Assembly: GCF_025725685.1 (NCBI RefSeq)
Contig: NZ_CP107008.1
Span: 1,984,001 to 2,048,000, forward strand
Reading direction: 5' to 3'
Length of the DNA: 64,000 bases
From: Halomonas sp. M4R1S46
GTDB lineage: Bacteria; Pseudomonadota; Gammaproteobacteria; Pseudomonadales; Halomonadaceae
Shown: positions 37,911 through 46,668 of the stretch, in pieces
How the letters are laid out: each line of letters opens with the position of its first letter
How positions within the stretch are numbered: position 1 is the stretch's first letter
Notes under the pieces: model-generated
Told to the model about the DNA's origin: nothing
Seen by the model: the letters and a program-made list of their open reading frames with translations, nothing else
The model's database searches: none
Made by a program: the position numbers and the translations under genes

Positions 37911-38436
37911 GCAGACCCCCAGCCGTCCCCTGATCGCCGAGCGTCGTGTCGTGAGCGACGAGTGGGTCCTCTGCGAGTCCGCCGAGGAGCGCCCCGAGGG
38001 GCAGCCCGCCATCGTGCCGCTGGAGGCCTGGCAGGCCTCCGACAAGGGCCAGGATATCGCGCCCTGGCTGGCCAGCGACACCGAGATGACCGCGGCGCTG
38101 GCCGAGGAGCTCAAGGCCGCTCCCCTGGTCGCCATCGACTTCCCCAGGTTCACCGATGGCCGTGGCTACAGCATCGCCCGGCTGCTGCGGGAGCGCCACG
38201 GCTACCCGGGTCAGATCCGCGCCGTGGGTGATGTCCTGATCGACCAGCTGTTCTACATGTCGCGCTGCGGCTTCGATGCCTTCTCGCTGCGCGAGGACCA
38301 GGAGGTCGAGGCGGCGCTGAAGGCCCTGGACACCTTCAGCCTGAGCTACCAGCCCGGCGTCGACGAGCCGGAACCGCTGTTCCGGCGCCGCCTGCGTGAG
38401 CCGGGAAAGACTAAGGCGGATCGGGCCGTGGCCTGA
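37903..38436 (+). CDS. DUF934 domain protein (sulfite-reduction associated)
   Basis: A 177-residue cytoplasmic protein of the DUF934 family, nearly always found behind a CysI-type sulfite reductase in proteobacteria. Conserved blocks include DFPRFTDGRGYSIARLLRER and AVGDVLIDQLFYMSRCGFDAF. Its biochemical role is not established; an electron-transfer partner role has been supposed. The ATG at 37903 has AGGAG seven bases upstream and overlaps the cysI stop by 8 bases, implying coupling. Confidence 0.88.
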   Translation: MPEQTPSRPLIAERRVVSDEWVLCESAEERPEGQPAIVPLEAWQASDKGQDIAPWLASDTEMTAALAEELKAAPLVAIDFPRFTDGRGYSIARLLRERHGYPGQIRAVGDVLIDQLFYMSRCGFDAFSLREDQEVEAALKALDTFSLSYQPGVDEPEPLFRRRLREPGKTKADRAVA

Positions 38437-38457
38437 TCCGCACTCCTCGCCTCACGG

Positions 38458-38492
38458 ACGACGAAGCCGGCCCCCGTGGCCGGCTTCGTCGT
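38458..38492. terminator. Bidirectional terminator between the DUF934 gene and smrA
   Basis: A perfect 15-bp stem (ACGACGAAGCCGGCC with GGCCGGCTTCGTCGT) with loop CCCGT sits between convergent genes. T/A-rich steps at the stem ends are short. Confidence 0.7.
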
Positions 38493-38505
38493 TGTCATGG
38501 TCACC

Positions 38506-39099
38506 TCAGCCGCGTCGCTTCTGCTGTCGCTCGCGATTGGCGGCCCGGGCGCGGTCGCTCTTGCGCAGCATCACCCAGGTGGCTCCCAGGCCGCCATCGG
38601 CCTGCACTGCCGAGGCGAAGGCCTGGACCTCCTCGAAGGTCGGCAGCCACTTGGCCAGGTAGGAGCGCAGCACATTGGGCGGGCTATCGATCTCGCGTCC
38701 CCGCCCGTGGATGATCAGCACCGAGCGCAGATCATGCTCCCAGGCCTCGCGCAGGAACGCCGGCAACGCCCGGCGGCATTCCTCGAGGGGACGCCGAAGC
38801 AGGTGGAGACTGGCCTGTACCGGATAGCCCCCATGGCGCAGGCGGTCCATCACCCCCTGCTGGATGCCGTCGCGGCGAAAGGCCAGCGGATCGAAGGGCG
38901 GCACCAGGTCGACGAAGTCGTCGGAGAGCATGTCGCGCCCCTCATCGCCGCCGGCCGCACTCTCGCGACGGGCGAGCTGTGCCTCGCTCGGGCCGTGGCG
39001 ACGCCGACCGGCATCGGCCCGGTCCGTGCCGCGATGCAGCGGACGCACCTCCCCGACGAGGGCCCGAAAGTCCAGGTCGTCATGGCGGGACTGGGTCAT
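38506..39099 (-). CDS. smrA: Smr domain protein (SmrA-like endonuclease)
   Basis: A 197-residue protein. The small MutS-related domain occupies about residues 85-190, with ASLHLLRRPLEECRRAL and the hallmark VLIIHGRGRE (HGxG). The first 80 residues are a charged, poorly structured extension with DFVDLVPPFDPLAF, as in SmrA/YdaL proteins. The family has nicking endonuclease activity. It is convergent with the DUF934 gene. Confidence 0.88.
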   Translation of the reverse strand: MTQSRHDDLDFRALVGEVRPLHRGTDRADAGRRRHGPSEAQLARRESAAGGDEGRDMLSDDFVDLVPPFDPLAFRRDGIQQGVMDRLRHGGYPVQASLHLLRRPLEECRRALPAFLREAWEHDLRSVLIIHGRGREIDSPPNVLRSYLAKWLPTFEEVQAFASAVQADGGLGATWVMLRKSDRARAANRERQQKRRG

Positions 39100-39226
39100 G
39101 GGTCACCTCCGTCGCAGATGATCTCGTTGCCATCCTAGCAAAGCGAGCCGGGGGGCTTAAGTCCCGGGCCCCGGCATGTCAGGATGGCCCGATTGCCCGT
39201 CTCCCATTCCATCATGAGCCTCTCCC

Positions 39227-39640
39227 ATGCCGCGCCGCCTGATCGCCGTTTGCCTTCTTGCCTCGCCTCTCGCTTTCGCCGGCTGGCTGTGGCTGACCCT
39301 GCTCAGTCCCTGGACCTATGAGCGTCCCGAGCACCTGGCGCCGGTGTCCCCGGGGGCGCACCAGCTGTTCGTCTACGGCACCCTGCGCCATGCGCCGGTC
39401 CGCTGGCTGGTGTATGGTCGCGTCGGCGACCCCGAGCCGGTCAGGGTCGCCGGCTATCGCCGGGAGGGGCTGGACCTGGTCCCCGCCGCTGGCGCCAGCG
39501 TCGAGGGCCTGCTGCTGCGGGTGGATGCCGAGGAGCTCAGGCGTCTCGACCGTTACGAGCGGCTGGGCATTCGCTACCGGCGGGTGCGCATCCGACTCGC
39601 CGATGGCCGGAGCGTATGGACGTATCGTCGACTGGATTGA
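39227..39640 (+). CDS. Gamma-glutamylcyclotransferase/AIG2-like protein with membrane anchor
   Basis: A 137-residue protein. One hydrophobic helix (about 5-28) or uncleaved signal precedes the GGCT-like fold, whose substrate loop reads LFVYGTLRHAPVRW. Later YERLGIRYRRVRIRL completes the barrel. The family cyclises gamma-glutamyl amines; the exact substrate is unknown. Stands alone. Confidence 0.8.
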   Translation: MPRRLIAVCLLASPLAFAGWLWLTLLSPWTYERPEHLAPVSPGAHQLFVYGTLRHAPVRWLVYGRVGDPEPVRVAGYRREGLDLVPAAGASVEGLLLRVDAEELRRLDRYERLGIRYRRVRIRLADGRSVWTYRRLD

Positions 39641-39897
39641 CCTTGAGTCCGGAGCATGATGGGGGAACGTTCATAGCTTTGAGGTAACGGTATAATATTT
39701 CGTATGGCTCCTCCCTGCCGGGTCTGTCTCAGGCACTGCGGGCCTGGTGAGCGGAGCCAAGCAGAACCCCATGGTTGCCGACACCATCACCGCCGCGGCG
39801 ACCGAGGCCCGCCCCCGCCCCGCCGGTTGTGGCGGCGCTCGAGCACGGCCTACAATGAGCCGCGTTCATCACGACCGACCACAAGGACCCATGCGTC
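39641..39897 (+). other. Intergenic region with a strong -10 and a foldable segment (possible small RNA)
   Basis: A perfect TATAAT lies at 39691-39696. About ten bases later a G+C-rich segment begins with GGCTCC and is closed some 50 bases on by GGAGCC, so a transcript could fold. No -35 hexamer at usual spacing is convincing, and no protein frame with a ribosome site is seen. It matches neither 4.5S nor 6S RNA as I know them. Low confidence. Confidence 0.3.
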
Positions 39898-40239
39898 ATG
39901 ATCACCCTCCTCCATAATCCGCGCTGCTCCAAGTCCCGCCAGGCCCTGGCGCTGCTGGAAGAGCGCGGCGTCGATGTGCAGGTCCGTCGCTACCTCGACG
40001 ACCCGCTCGACGAGAAGGAACTACGCTCCCTGATGGCGCGGCTGGATGCCGACGGTCAGGCCCTGGTGCGCACCAACGAGGCCGAGTGGAAGGCCCTCGG
40101 CGCCGATCCCAGGGATCCGGATCAGGTCGTTCGGGCCATCGTCGCCCACCCGCGGGTCCTGCAGCGGCCGATCGCCGACGACGGGAGCCGTGCCGTGATC
40201 GGACGTCCTCCGGAAGACGTCCTCGCCCTGCTCGACTGA
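39898..40239 (+). CDS. arsC: ArsC family (arsenate reductase-like, YfgD type) protein
   Basis: A 113-residue thioredoxin-fold protein. The catalytic cysteine is in HNPRCSKSRQAL (C10), and the family continues with RRYLDDPLDEKELRSLM and RPIADDGSRAVIGRPPE. It resembles the chromosomal YfgD subgroup next to wrbA rather than an ars operon enzyme, so arsenate reduction is unproven. It begins an arsC-wrbA-DUF2069 set with tight spacing. Confidence 0.88.
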   Translation: MITLLHNPRCSKSRQALALLEERGVDVQVRRYLDDPLDEKELRSLMARLDADGQALVRTNEAEWKALGADPRDPDQVVRAIVAHPRVLQRPIADDGSRAVIGRPPEDVLALLD

Positions 40240-40267
40240 TCCGTCCTCTCCCGCACCAGGAAGCCCC

Positions 40268-40891
40268 ATGTCCGTCCCCTTGCCCTATGTCCTGATCCTC
40301 TATTACTCGCGTCATGGCGCCACCCGCGCCATGGCCGAGCGCCTGGCCGCCGGCGTCGAGTCCTGCCGCGGCATCGAGGCGCGGCTGCGTACCGTCCCGC
40401 CGGTCTCCCCCACCTGCGAGGCCGTCGACCCCGAGATCCCCGCCGAGGGCGCGGTCTACGCCTGCCTCGACGACCTGCGTCACTGTGCGGCGCTGGCCCT
40501 GGGCAGCCCGACGCGGTTCGGCAACATGGCCGCGCCGCTCAAGCACTTCGTCGACTCCACCAGCGAACTCTGGCTGGGCGGCACCCTGGTGGACAAGCCA
40601 GCCACCGCCTTCACCTCCACCTCCAGTCTCCACGGCGGCCAGGAGACCACCCTCATCTCCATGCTGCTGCCGCTGCTGCACCACGGCATGGTCTATGCCG
40701 GGCTGCCGTACAGCGAGATCGAGCTGATGGAGACCCGGGCCGGCGGCACCCCCTACGGGGCCAGCCACGTGGCCGGCAAGCGCAGCGATCGCCCGCTGGA
40801 CGACCAGGAGCGTCAGCTCGCCTTCGCCCAGGGCAAGCGCCTCGCGCGGCTCGCCCTGGCCCTCGCCCATCGGCCCGGAGAGCGCTCATGA
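40268..40891 (+). CDS. wrbA: NAD(P)H:quinone oxidoreductase WrbA-like flavoprotein
   Basis: A 207-residue flavodoxin-fold enzyme reducing quinones by two electrons. The FMN phosphate loop is YYSRHGATRAMAERL and the WrbA signature SPTRFGNMAAPLKHFVD follows at about residues 78-94, with TSTSSLHGGQETT next. It overlaps the following gene by four bases (ATGA) and lies 28 bases after arsC. Confidence 0.92.
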   Translation: MSVPLPYVLILYYSRHGATRAMAERLAAGVESCRGIEARLRTVPPVSPTCEAVDPEIPAEGAVYACLDDLRHCAALALGSPTRFGNMAAPLKHFVDSTSELWLGGTLVDKPATAFTSTSSLHGGQETTLISMLLPLLHHGMVYAGLPYSEIELMETRAGGTPYGASHVAGKRSDRPLDDQERQLAFAQGKRLARLALALAHRPGERS

Positions 40892-41277
40892 GACAGTGGC
40901 TGGAAGATCTCGAGGCCCGCCGAGGCCTCGACCACCTCACCGCCGGGTCCCGCAAGCTGGTGGTGGTCAGCTATGCGCTACTGCTGATGCTGATGGTCTA
41001 CCGCGGCCTGGCCGTCGACAGTGGCGGCAGCTCCGTCGGCCCCCTGGTGGCCTTCGTCCTGCCCCTGCTGCTGTTCCTGCCGTCGATCCTGGCGCGTCGC
41101 GCCCGGGGGCATGCCTGGCTGGCCTTCGTCAGCCTGCTCTACTTCACCCAGGGGGTGATGGTCGCCACCCTGCCCGGCCAGGCCTCCCGCGGAGCCCTCG
41201 AGGCGCTGGTGTCCCTGGCGCTGTTCACCGGCTGCATGGGCTATGCCCGCTTCCGCAGCCGCCAGCTGCGGCAGTGA
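40888..41277 (+). CDS. DUF2069 family inner-membrane protein
   Basis: A 129-residue protein with about four hydrophobic helices (for example LVVVSYALLLMLMVY and VAFVLPLLLFLPSIL). It belongs to DUF2069, commonly encoded after wrbA in gammaproteobacteria; no function is known. Its stop is four bases from the stop of the convergent aminotransferase gene. Confidence 0.85.
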   Translation: MRQWLEDLEARRGLDHLTAGSRKLVVVSYALLLMLMVYRGLAVDSGGSSVGPLVAFVLPLLLFLPSILARRARGHAWLAFVSLLYFTQGVMVATLPGQASRGALEALVSLALFTGCMGYARFRSRQLRQ

Positions 41278-41281
41278 TCCA

Positions 41282-42457
41282 TCATGCTGTCGCCCGCTGC
41301 ATGACGTCCCAGAGCGTATCCACCGTCAGTGCCATTTCGGCCGCCCCCAGGGTCGGGTGCACCAGGAACATCAGGCTGGTCTCGCCGAGTTCCCGGGCGA
41401 CCGGCAGAGGCGCGTCGGGACGCCAGCCCGTGCCATCGAAGGCGCGCTCGCGATAGACTTCCGAGCAGGTGCCCGAGAAGCACGGCACGCCGCCCTCGAC
41501 CACGGCCTGCTGGATGCGATCACGATCCCAGCCCTCGGCCAGGGCGGCAGGCTCCACGAAGACATAGGCCTTGTAGGCCGCATGCACGATGTCATCGGGC
41601 AGGGTCGGCACCCGCAACCCGGGCATCGTGCGGGCGGCCTGCCACAGCGTCTCGGCGTTGCGCCGACGCTGGCGGACCCACTCGGGCATCCGTCCGAGCT
41701 GGATCCGGCCGATCGCCGCCTGCATCTCGGTCAGCCGCCAGTTGGTGCCGAAGGACTCGTGCAACCAGCGGAAACCGGGTGGGGGATCGCGCTCGTAGAC
41801 AGCGTCCCAGCTCTTGCCGTGATCCTTGTAGGCCCACATGCGCTGCCAGAGGTCACGGTCATTGGTGGTGACCATGCCGCCCTCGCCACCGGTGCTCATG
41901 ATCTTGTCCTGGCAGAACGACCAGGCCGCCACGTCCCCGAGCCCACCGACACTGCGGCCCCGATAGCATGCCCCGTGGGCCTGCGCGCAGTCCTCGATGA
42001 TGGCCAGCCCATGCTGCTCCGCCAGGGCCGTCAAGGGGGCCATGTCGCAGGGCCAGCCGGCCAGGTGGACCGCCAGGATGGCCCGCGTACGCGGGGTGAT
42101 CCGGGGGGCCACCGTCTCTGCCGTGATGTTCTGACTGTCGCGGTCCACATCGGCAAACACCGGGATCGCCCCGGCATTGACGATGCTCGAGACCGAGGCC
42201 AGGAAGGTCCGTGAGGTGACGATGACCTCGCCCCCCACGCCCACGCCCAGTCCGTGCAGCGCCAGGTCGAGGGCAGTGGTGCCATTGGCGACCGCGACCG
42301 CGTAGCGGGTCCCGGCGAAGCGCGCGAATTCCTCTTCGAAGGCACGCCCCTCATCGCCGGTCCAGTAGTTGACGCGATTCGAACGCAGCACGCGCGACAC
42401 CGCGGCCACCTCGGCCTCGGAGTAATCCGGCCAGGGGGGGAAGGGGGAATCGAGCAT
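41282..42457 (-). CDS. DegT/DnrJ/EryC1/StrS family PLP aminotransferase
   Basis: A 391-residue sugar-aminotransferase-type enzyme. PLP contacts are in VANGTTALDLAL, IIEDCAQAHGA and the lysine in SFCQDKIMSTGGEGGMV; NWRLTEMQAAIGRIQL is also typical. Members transfer an amino group to keto-sugars for polysaccharide or O-antigen, but no sugar genes adjoin, so the substrate is unknown. AAGGAA eight bases upstream supports the ATG at 42457. The flanking non-coding DNA is less G+C-rich, a hint of transfer. Confidence 0.9.
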   Translation of the reverse strand: MLDSPFPPWPDYSEAEVAAVSRVLRSNRVNYWTGDEGRAFEEEFARFAGTRYAVAVANGTTALDLALHGLGVGVGGEVIVTSRTFLASVSSIVNAGAIPVFADVDRDSQNITAETVAPRITPRTRAILAVHLAGWPCDMAPLTALAEQHGLAIIEDCAQAHGACYRGRSVGGLGDVAAWSFCQDKIMSTGGEGGMVTTNDRDLWQRMWAYKDHGKSWDAVYERDPPPGFRWLHESFGTNWRLTEMQAAIGRIQLGRMPEWVRQRRRNAETLWQAARTMPGLRVPTLPDDIVHAAYKAYVFVEPAALAEGWDRDRIQQAVVEGGVPCFSGTCSEVYRERAFDGTGWRPDAPLPVARELGETSLMFLVHPTLGAAEMALTVDTLWDVMQRATA

Positions 42458-42773
42458 TATCGGGTTCCTTGGTCTCTGGTTGGCACAACCTTGCACAGCT
42501 GGATCGCAAAGCAAGCCACTCCTGCAGCCTCTATTCTGGCTAGCCACACTGTCCGGCAGTTTGAAACCGTCCAGACGTTACCGTCGTTACCTCAGTATCT
42601 GCGATCTATCGACAGATGGCCTCTCGGATTTCTCTCCTGCCGCCTGTTGCCAGGTAACGTGATTCTTGATTTACGGCAGCTGCCAGTGAAAATCTGCGGC
42701 ATGGGCCTTAAAAATGCGGATAATCCCACGTGGAGAAGCAGCAAGCATGGCACGGGAATCAGGGAGGAGCTCC
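42458..42773. other. Non-coding stretch, lower G+C
   Basis: About 316 bases between divergent genes. Composition is closer to even than in the surroundings. No RNA gene, strong hairpin or convincing promoter is visible. Confidence 0.5.
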
Positions 42774-43034
42774 ATGGAGAATCTCCGGGCCTGGCGCCAG
42801 GCCCTCGTCACGAGGCCGAAGCCCCACTGCAGCCTGTGCCAGCCACCTTCGCACCCCGGGTGGCGCCCCTTCGTCCTGGCGGCAAAGGCAGGCCACCCAC
42901 TGATCCGTCACCCGGGGCGTTCCCTGCCGCCGGCGGTCATGGCGATCCTGGCCCTGCGCGAGTTCCGCTTCCCGGCAGACGACCAGCTCAACGTCGCTTA
43001 CATGACCATGGTCCAGCAGGGCTTGACACCATAA
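42774..43034 (+). CDS. Small hypothetical protein
   Basis: An 86-residue frame preceded by GGGAGGAG at good distance. Codon third positions are mostly G or C, as in real genes here. It has a CSLCQPP CxxC near residue 19 and a C-terminal stretch FRFPADDQLNVAYMTMVQQG. I recognise no family. Not certain to be a gene. Confidence 0.45.
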   Translation: MENLRAWRQALVTRPKPHCSLCQPPSHPGWRPFVLAAKAGHPLIRHPGRSLPPAVMAILALREFRFPADDQLNVAYMTMVQQGLTP

Positions 43035-43127
43035 GCTTAGCGAAGAATATCCCCTGGCCGACCCGTAACGGGTGTTGAGGTCGCCTCGCCAAGCGGCGAC
43101 CATGAGAGTGAATTCGAGGAGAACACC

Positions 43128-43769
43128 ATGACACGCGATATCGCCGACATCCGGCGCGACTATGAAGGCGGGCGCCTGGAGGAATCCCGGATGCCCGACC
43201 AGCCCAATGAGCTGTTCAGCGAGTGGCTGGCCTTGGCCATGGAGGCCGAGGGCGACGATGGCAATGCCATGACGCTGGCCACCGTGGACAGCCAGGGACT
43301 GCCCCATGCCCGGGTGGTGCTGCTCAAGGGGATCGACGAGCGGGGCCTGGTCTTCTACTCCAACTACCACAGCCACAAGGGCAGCGAACTGGCCAACGTG
43401 CCCCATGCCGCCCTGGTCTTCTGGTGGCCATCGCTGTCCCGCCAGGTGCGCGTCGAGGGCCCGGTGGAGCTGGTCAGCGAAGAGGACTCCAACGCCTATT
43501 TCGCCAGCCGGCCGCGGGCCAGCCAGCTGGGCGCCTGGATCGCCACCCAGAGCGTGGTGATTCCCGACCGGACCTGGCTCGAGGAACGCGAACAGCGCTT
43601 CAAGCAGGCCTACGAGGGGCAGGCGATTCCCCGTCCCATCCACTGGGGCGGCTACCGCGTGGTGCCGGAGATGATCGAATTCTGGCAGGGGCAGCCCAGC
43701 CGCCTCCACGACCGTATCCGCTATGAGCGCCGCGACGGCCACTGGCAGCGTTTCCGCCTGGCCCCCTGA
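43128..43769 (+). CDS. pdxH: Pyridoxamine 5'-phosphate oxidase PdxH
   Basis: An FMN enzyme making pyridoxal 5'-phosphate from pyridoxine or pyridoxamine phosphate. It has 213 residues, standard length. Conserved blocks: RRDYEGGRLEES at the start, RVVLLKGIDERGLVFYSNY and SHKGSELANVPHAALVFWW (FMN and substrate), SRPRASQLGAWIATQS, and PEMIEFWQGQPSRLHDRIRY at the C-terminus. GAGGAGAACACC precedes the ATG. A bidirectional hairpin separates it from the convergent acetyltransferase gene. Confidence 0.97.
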   Translation: MTRDIADIRRDYEGGRLEESRMPDQPNELFSEWLALAMEAEGDDGNAMTLATVDSQGLPHARVVLLKGIDERGLVFYSNYHSHKGSELANVPHAALVFWWPSLSRQVRVEGPVELVSEEDSNAYFASRPRASQLGAWIATQSVVIPDRTWLEEREQRFKQAYEGQAIPRPIHWGGYRVVPEMIEFWQGQPSRLHDRIRYERRDGHWQRFRLAP

Positions 43770-43789
43770 GCGCGGGCGAGCCGCCCCGC

Positions 43790-43814
43790 CGGCCCCCGCC
43801 AAGGGCGGGGGCCG
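43790..43814. terminator. Bidirectional terminator between pdxH and the Pat-like gene
   Basis: Eleven-base perfect arms CGGCCCCCGCC and GGCGGGGGCCG with loop AAG lie exactly between two convergent stops. Confidence 0.7.
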
Positions 43815-46562
43815 TCAGTCCGGCAGACTCTCCAGTCGATGCCGCTGCCAGTCGCTCTGCGGCTCGTTCAGGCGCAGCACGGCATCGACCACCTGCTCCT
43901 CCATGTTGTAGCGCTGCGTGAACCCCAGGTGCTTCATCAGCGAGCGCATCGGCCGGTTGTCGACCATGATCTTGCCGATCATCTCCAGGGTGCCCACGCT
44001 CCTGCAGTAGCGGATCATCTTCTCCATCAGCACGCTGCCGATGCCCAGCCCCTGCAGATCGTCGCGAATGATGATCGAGAACTCGGTGCGGATGTTGTCC
44101 GCATCGTTCCAGACCCGCACCACCCCCAGCATCTCCTTGCTGCCGTCCTCCAGCAGGTGTTCGGCGATGAAGGCCATCTGGCGGTCATAGTTGATGTGCG
44201 ACAACATCGACAGGTCCCGCTGGGTCAGGTCGGCCTTGTTATGGAAGTAGCGAAAGCGGATGCTCTCCTCGGAGAGCCGGGTATGGAAGCGAGTGATGAG
44301 GGGCGCATCCTCGGCGCGGATGGGACGCACCTCCACGTCCCAGCCGTTCTTGAGGGTCACCCATTCCCGCAGTTCCTCGGGATAGGGCATGATCGCGAAG
44401 CGGGCGGGCCCGCCCAGGTCCATGGCGAAGTCCACCGCCACCAGGCCATCGCGATTGAGCAACAGCGGGTTGAGCTCCAGGCCACGCAGCTCGATCAGGT
44501 CGCTGGCCATCTGCGACAGGGTGACCAGCAGCTTGCCGAGGCGGTCAAGGTCCCGCTCGGGATCGCTGGAGTGCTCTCGGATCAGCCGGGCGGCATGGGT
44601 GCGGCCGACCAGGTCGGCCGCCAGGCTGATATTGAGCGGCGGCAAGGCGACCTGGCGATCGGCCAGGATATTGACCTTGAAGCCGCCGATCCCGAACACG
44701 ATGACCGGGCCGAAGACCGGGTCCCGGGTGATGCCGGCACACAGCTGCATGGAGTGCTTGCCCCGCTGCATGGGCTGCAGGCAGTACTCCCGCACGCGAA
44801 ATTCGGGAAACTTCTCGGCGACCTTGTCGCCCAGCCGAGTGACGCCCTCGGCCACCTGCGCCGGCGTGGTGAGGTCCTGGAGCAGGCCGGCCGAGATCTT
44901 GTGCGGATGCTGGCGGTAGCGGAACGGCCGGCAGTTGCCGTCATGGATCACCTTCAGGGCCATGGCCCCCTCGAGGGTCGCCGCCGCGTCGGCGGCCTCC
45001 TCCGGCGTGCCGACATAGTGCCGCCGGGCCACCGGGATGCCGTAGGCCTCGAGTACCCGGGCGGTCTCGGAATGCAGCAGGCATTCCCGCTGTTGGGTGC
45101 GAACCTCGTCGATCAGGGTCCGGCATCGGCGCCGGATTTCCGGTGTGGTGGCGAACGGCAGGCTCGGCGGCGTCTCCTGCAGCAGGGCCTGGACCCGCTG
45201 GTAGTCGACCATGTGCATGAACGCCTTTACCGCCTTCTCGGGCGAGATATAGGTGGGGATGCCGGCGAGGTTGCACTCGTGGCGCGCCGACAACGCCTCT
45301 TCGAGCCCCATCCAGCTGGTCAGCAGGTTACGGTGAAAGCGCTTGCGTGCGGCGATGATTGCCTGGGCGGTGTCTTTCGACGGCGCCAGGCGGGTCGGCG
45401 CGTGGACCACCAGCACCGCATCCACGCCGGGATCGGCGGCGACCAGCGCCAGCGCCTCGACGAAGCGTTGTGGCGTGGCGTTGCCCCCCAGATCCACCGG
45501 GTTCTCCCCGGGCTTGCTGATGTCGACATCGTCCCGGCGCAGCGCCCGGCGGGTCTCCTCGGTGAAGACGGCCAGCCGGCCCCCCGCACTGATCAGCTTG
45601 TCGATGGCCAGCATGGCCGGCCCCAGGCCGTTGGCGACCACCGCCAGGCGATCGCCGCGCAGCGGCTTCATGCGCGACAGCGTCTCGAGGGCGTCGAACA
45701 GCTCATCGGAATCATCGACCCGCACCACCCCGGCCCGGGCGAAGGCCGCATCGAAGAGCTGGTCGCGGTTGGCGATGCCCGGGGTCGGCGGCAGGCCGGA
45801 GATGTCCGACTCGGCGGTCCGCCCGCTCTTGATGGCCAGGACCAGCCGATGGCGCGAGGCATCGCGCAGCGCGGTCATGAAGTGCTGGGCGTCGAGGATC
45901 CGCTCGAGGTGCAGCAGGATGGCCTGGGTCGGCGCGAACTGATTGATGTAGTCGATCAGGTCGGGCAGCAGCACATCGACGCTGTCGCCCACCGTCACCA
46001 GGTGCGAGAAACCGATGCCGCGGCCGGCGGCCCAGTCGATCATGGCGTTGCCGAGCATGCCGGACTGCCCCAGGTAGGCCACGCGGCCCTTCCTCACGGG
46101 CTGGCTGGCGTAGGAGGCATTGAGCCGGCGCCCCGGCACGATCAGCCCCATGCACTCCGGGCCCAGCACCCGGATGCCCGACGCCCGAGCCGCCGCCAGC
46201 ATCCGTCCGCGGATCGAGCCCTCGCCACCACGCTCGTCGTCGAGGTGGGCGCCGCCGGACAGCACCAGGGCCGCACGCACCCCCAGCTTGCCGAGCTGGC
46301 CGATCGTCCGCGGGACCGTCGCCACCGGCGAGCAGAGCACCGCCAGATCCGGCGTCTCGGGCAACCTGGAGATGCGGGATACGCAGGGGGCGCCATGCAC
46401 GCGCTCGTAGCCCTTGGGATTGACCGCCCAGATCGTCCCCGGGAAACCGCCCTCCTGCAGGTTACGGATCACCAGTCCACCCATGGAATGTGGCTTCTCG
46501 GAGGCACCGATCACCGCGATGGTGCGCGGCTCGAAGAAGTGGTGCAGGAAGCGGGTGCTCAT
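43815..46562 (-). CDS. Pat/PatZ-type protein lysine acetyltransferase (acyl-CoA synthetase-like fused to GNAT)
   Basis: A 915-residue protein. The N-terminal 700 residues resemble ADP-forming acetyl-CoA synthetase: a CoA-binding Rossmann domain (FFEPRTIAVIGASEKPHSMG), ligase-CoA domains and an ATP-grasp domain (GIPVARRHYVGTPEEAADAA onward). The C-terminal 170 residues are a GNAT domain with acetyl-CoA loop LQGLGIGSVLMEKMI. This fusion matches E. coli PatZ/YfiQ and Salmonella Pat, which acetylate acetyl-CoA synthetase and other proteins. The start at 46562 has GGAGGAG just upstream. It is divergent from a deacetylase-family gene. Confidence 0.88.
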   Translation of the reverse strand: MSTRFLHHFFEPRTIAVIGASEKPHSMGGLVIRNLQEGGFPGTIWAVNPKGYERVHGAPCVSRISRLPETPDLAVLCSPVATVPRTIGQLGKLGVRAALVLSGGAHLDDERGGEGSIRGRMLAAARASGIRVLGPECMGLIVPGRRLNASYASQPVRKGRVAYLGQSGMLGNAMIDWAAGRGIGFSHLVTVGDSVDVLLPDLIDYINQFAPTQAILLHLERILDAQHFMTALRDASRHRLVLAIKSGRTAESDISGLPPTPGIANRDQLFDAAFARAGVVRVDDSDELFDALETLSRMKPLRGDRLAVVANGLGPAMLAIDKLISAGGRLAVFTEETRRALRRDDVDISKPGENPVDLGGNATPQRFVEALALVAADPGVDAVLVVHAPTRLAPSKDTAQAIIAARKRFHRNLLTSWMGLEEALSARHECNLAGIPTYISPEKAVKAFMHMVDYQRVQALLQETPPSLPFATTPEIRRRCRTLIDEVRTQQRECLLHSETARVLEAYGIPVARRHYVGTPEEAADAAATLEGAMALKVIHDGNCRPFRYRQHPHKISAGLLQDLTTPAQVAEGVTRLGDKVAEKFPEFRVREYCLQPMQRGKHSMQLCAGITRDPVFGPVIVFGIGGFKVNILADRQVALPPLNISLAADLVGRTHAARLIREHSSDPERDLDRLGKLLVTLSQMASDLIELRGLELNPLLLNRDGLVAVDFAMDLGGPARFAIMPYPEELREWVTLKNGWDVEVRPIRAEDAPLITRFHTRLSEESIRFRYFHNKADLTQRDLSMLSHINYDRQMAFIAEHLLEDGSKEMLGVVRVWNDADNIRTEFSIIIRDDLQGLGIGSVLMEKMIRYCRSVGTLEMIGKIMVDNRPMRSLMKHLGFTQRYNMEEQVVDAVLRLNEPQSDWQRHRLESLPD

Positions 46563-46668
46563 GGGCTCCTCCATCGGATTCGGGCAGTCCTCTGTGTACG
46601 ACTTATGGACACTGTCCTGCAAGGCCCCCCCACGCATAAGGTGATCGTCATCGACCCGGAGCGCGTGA

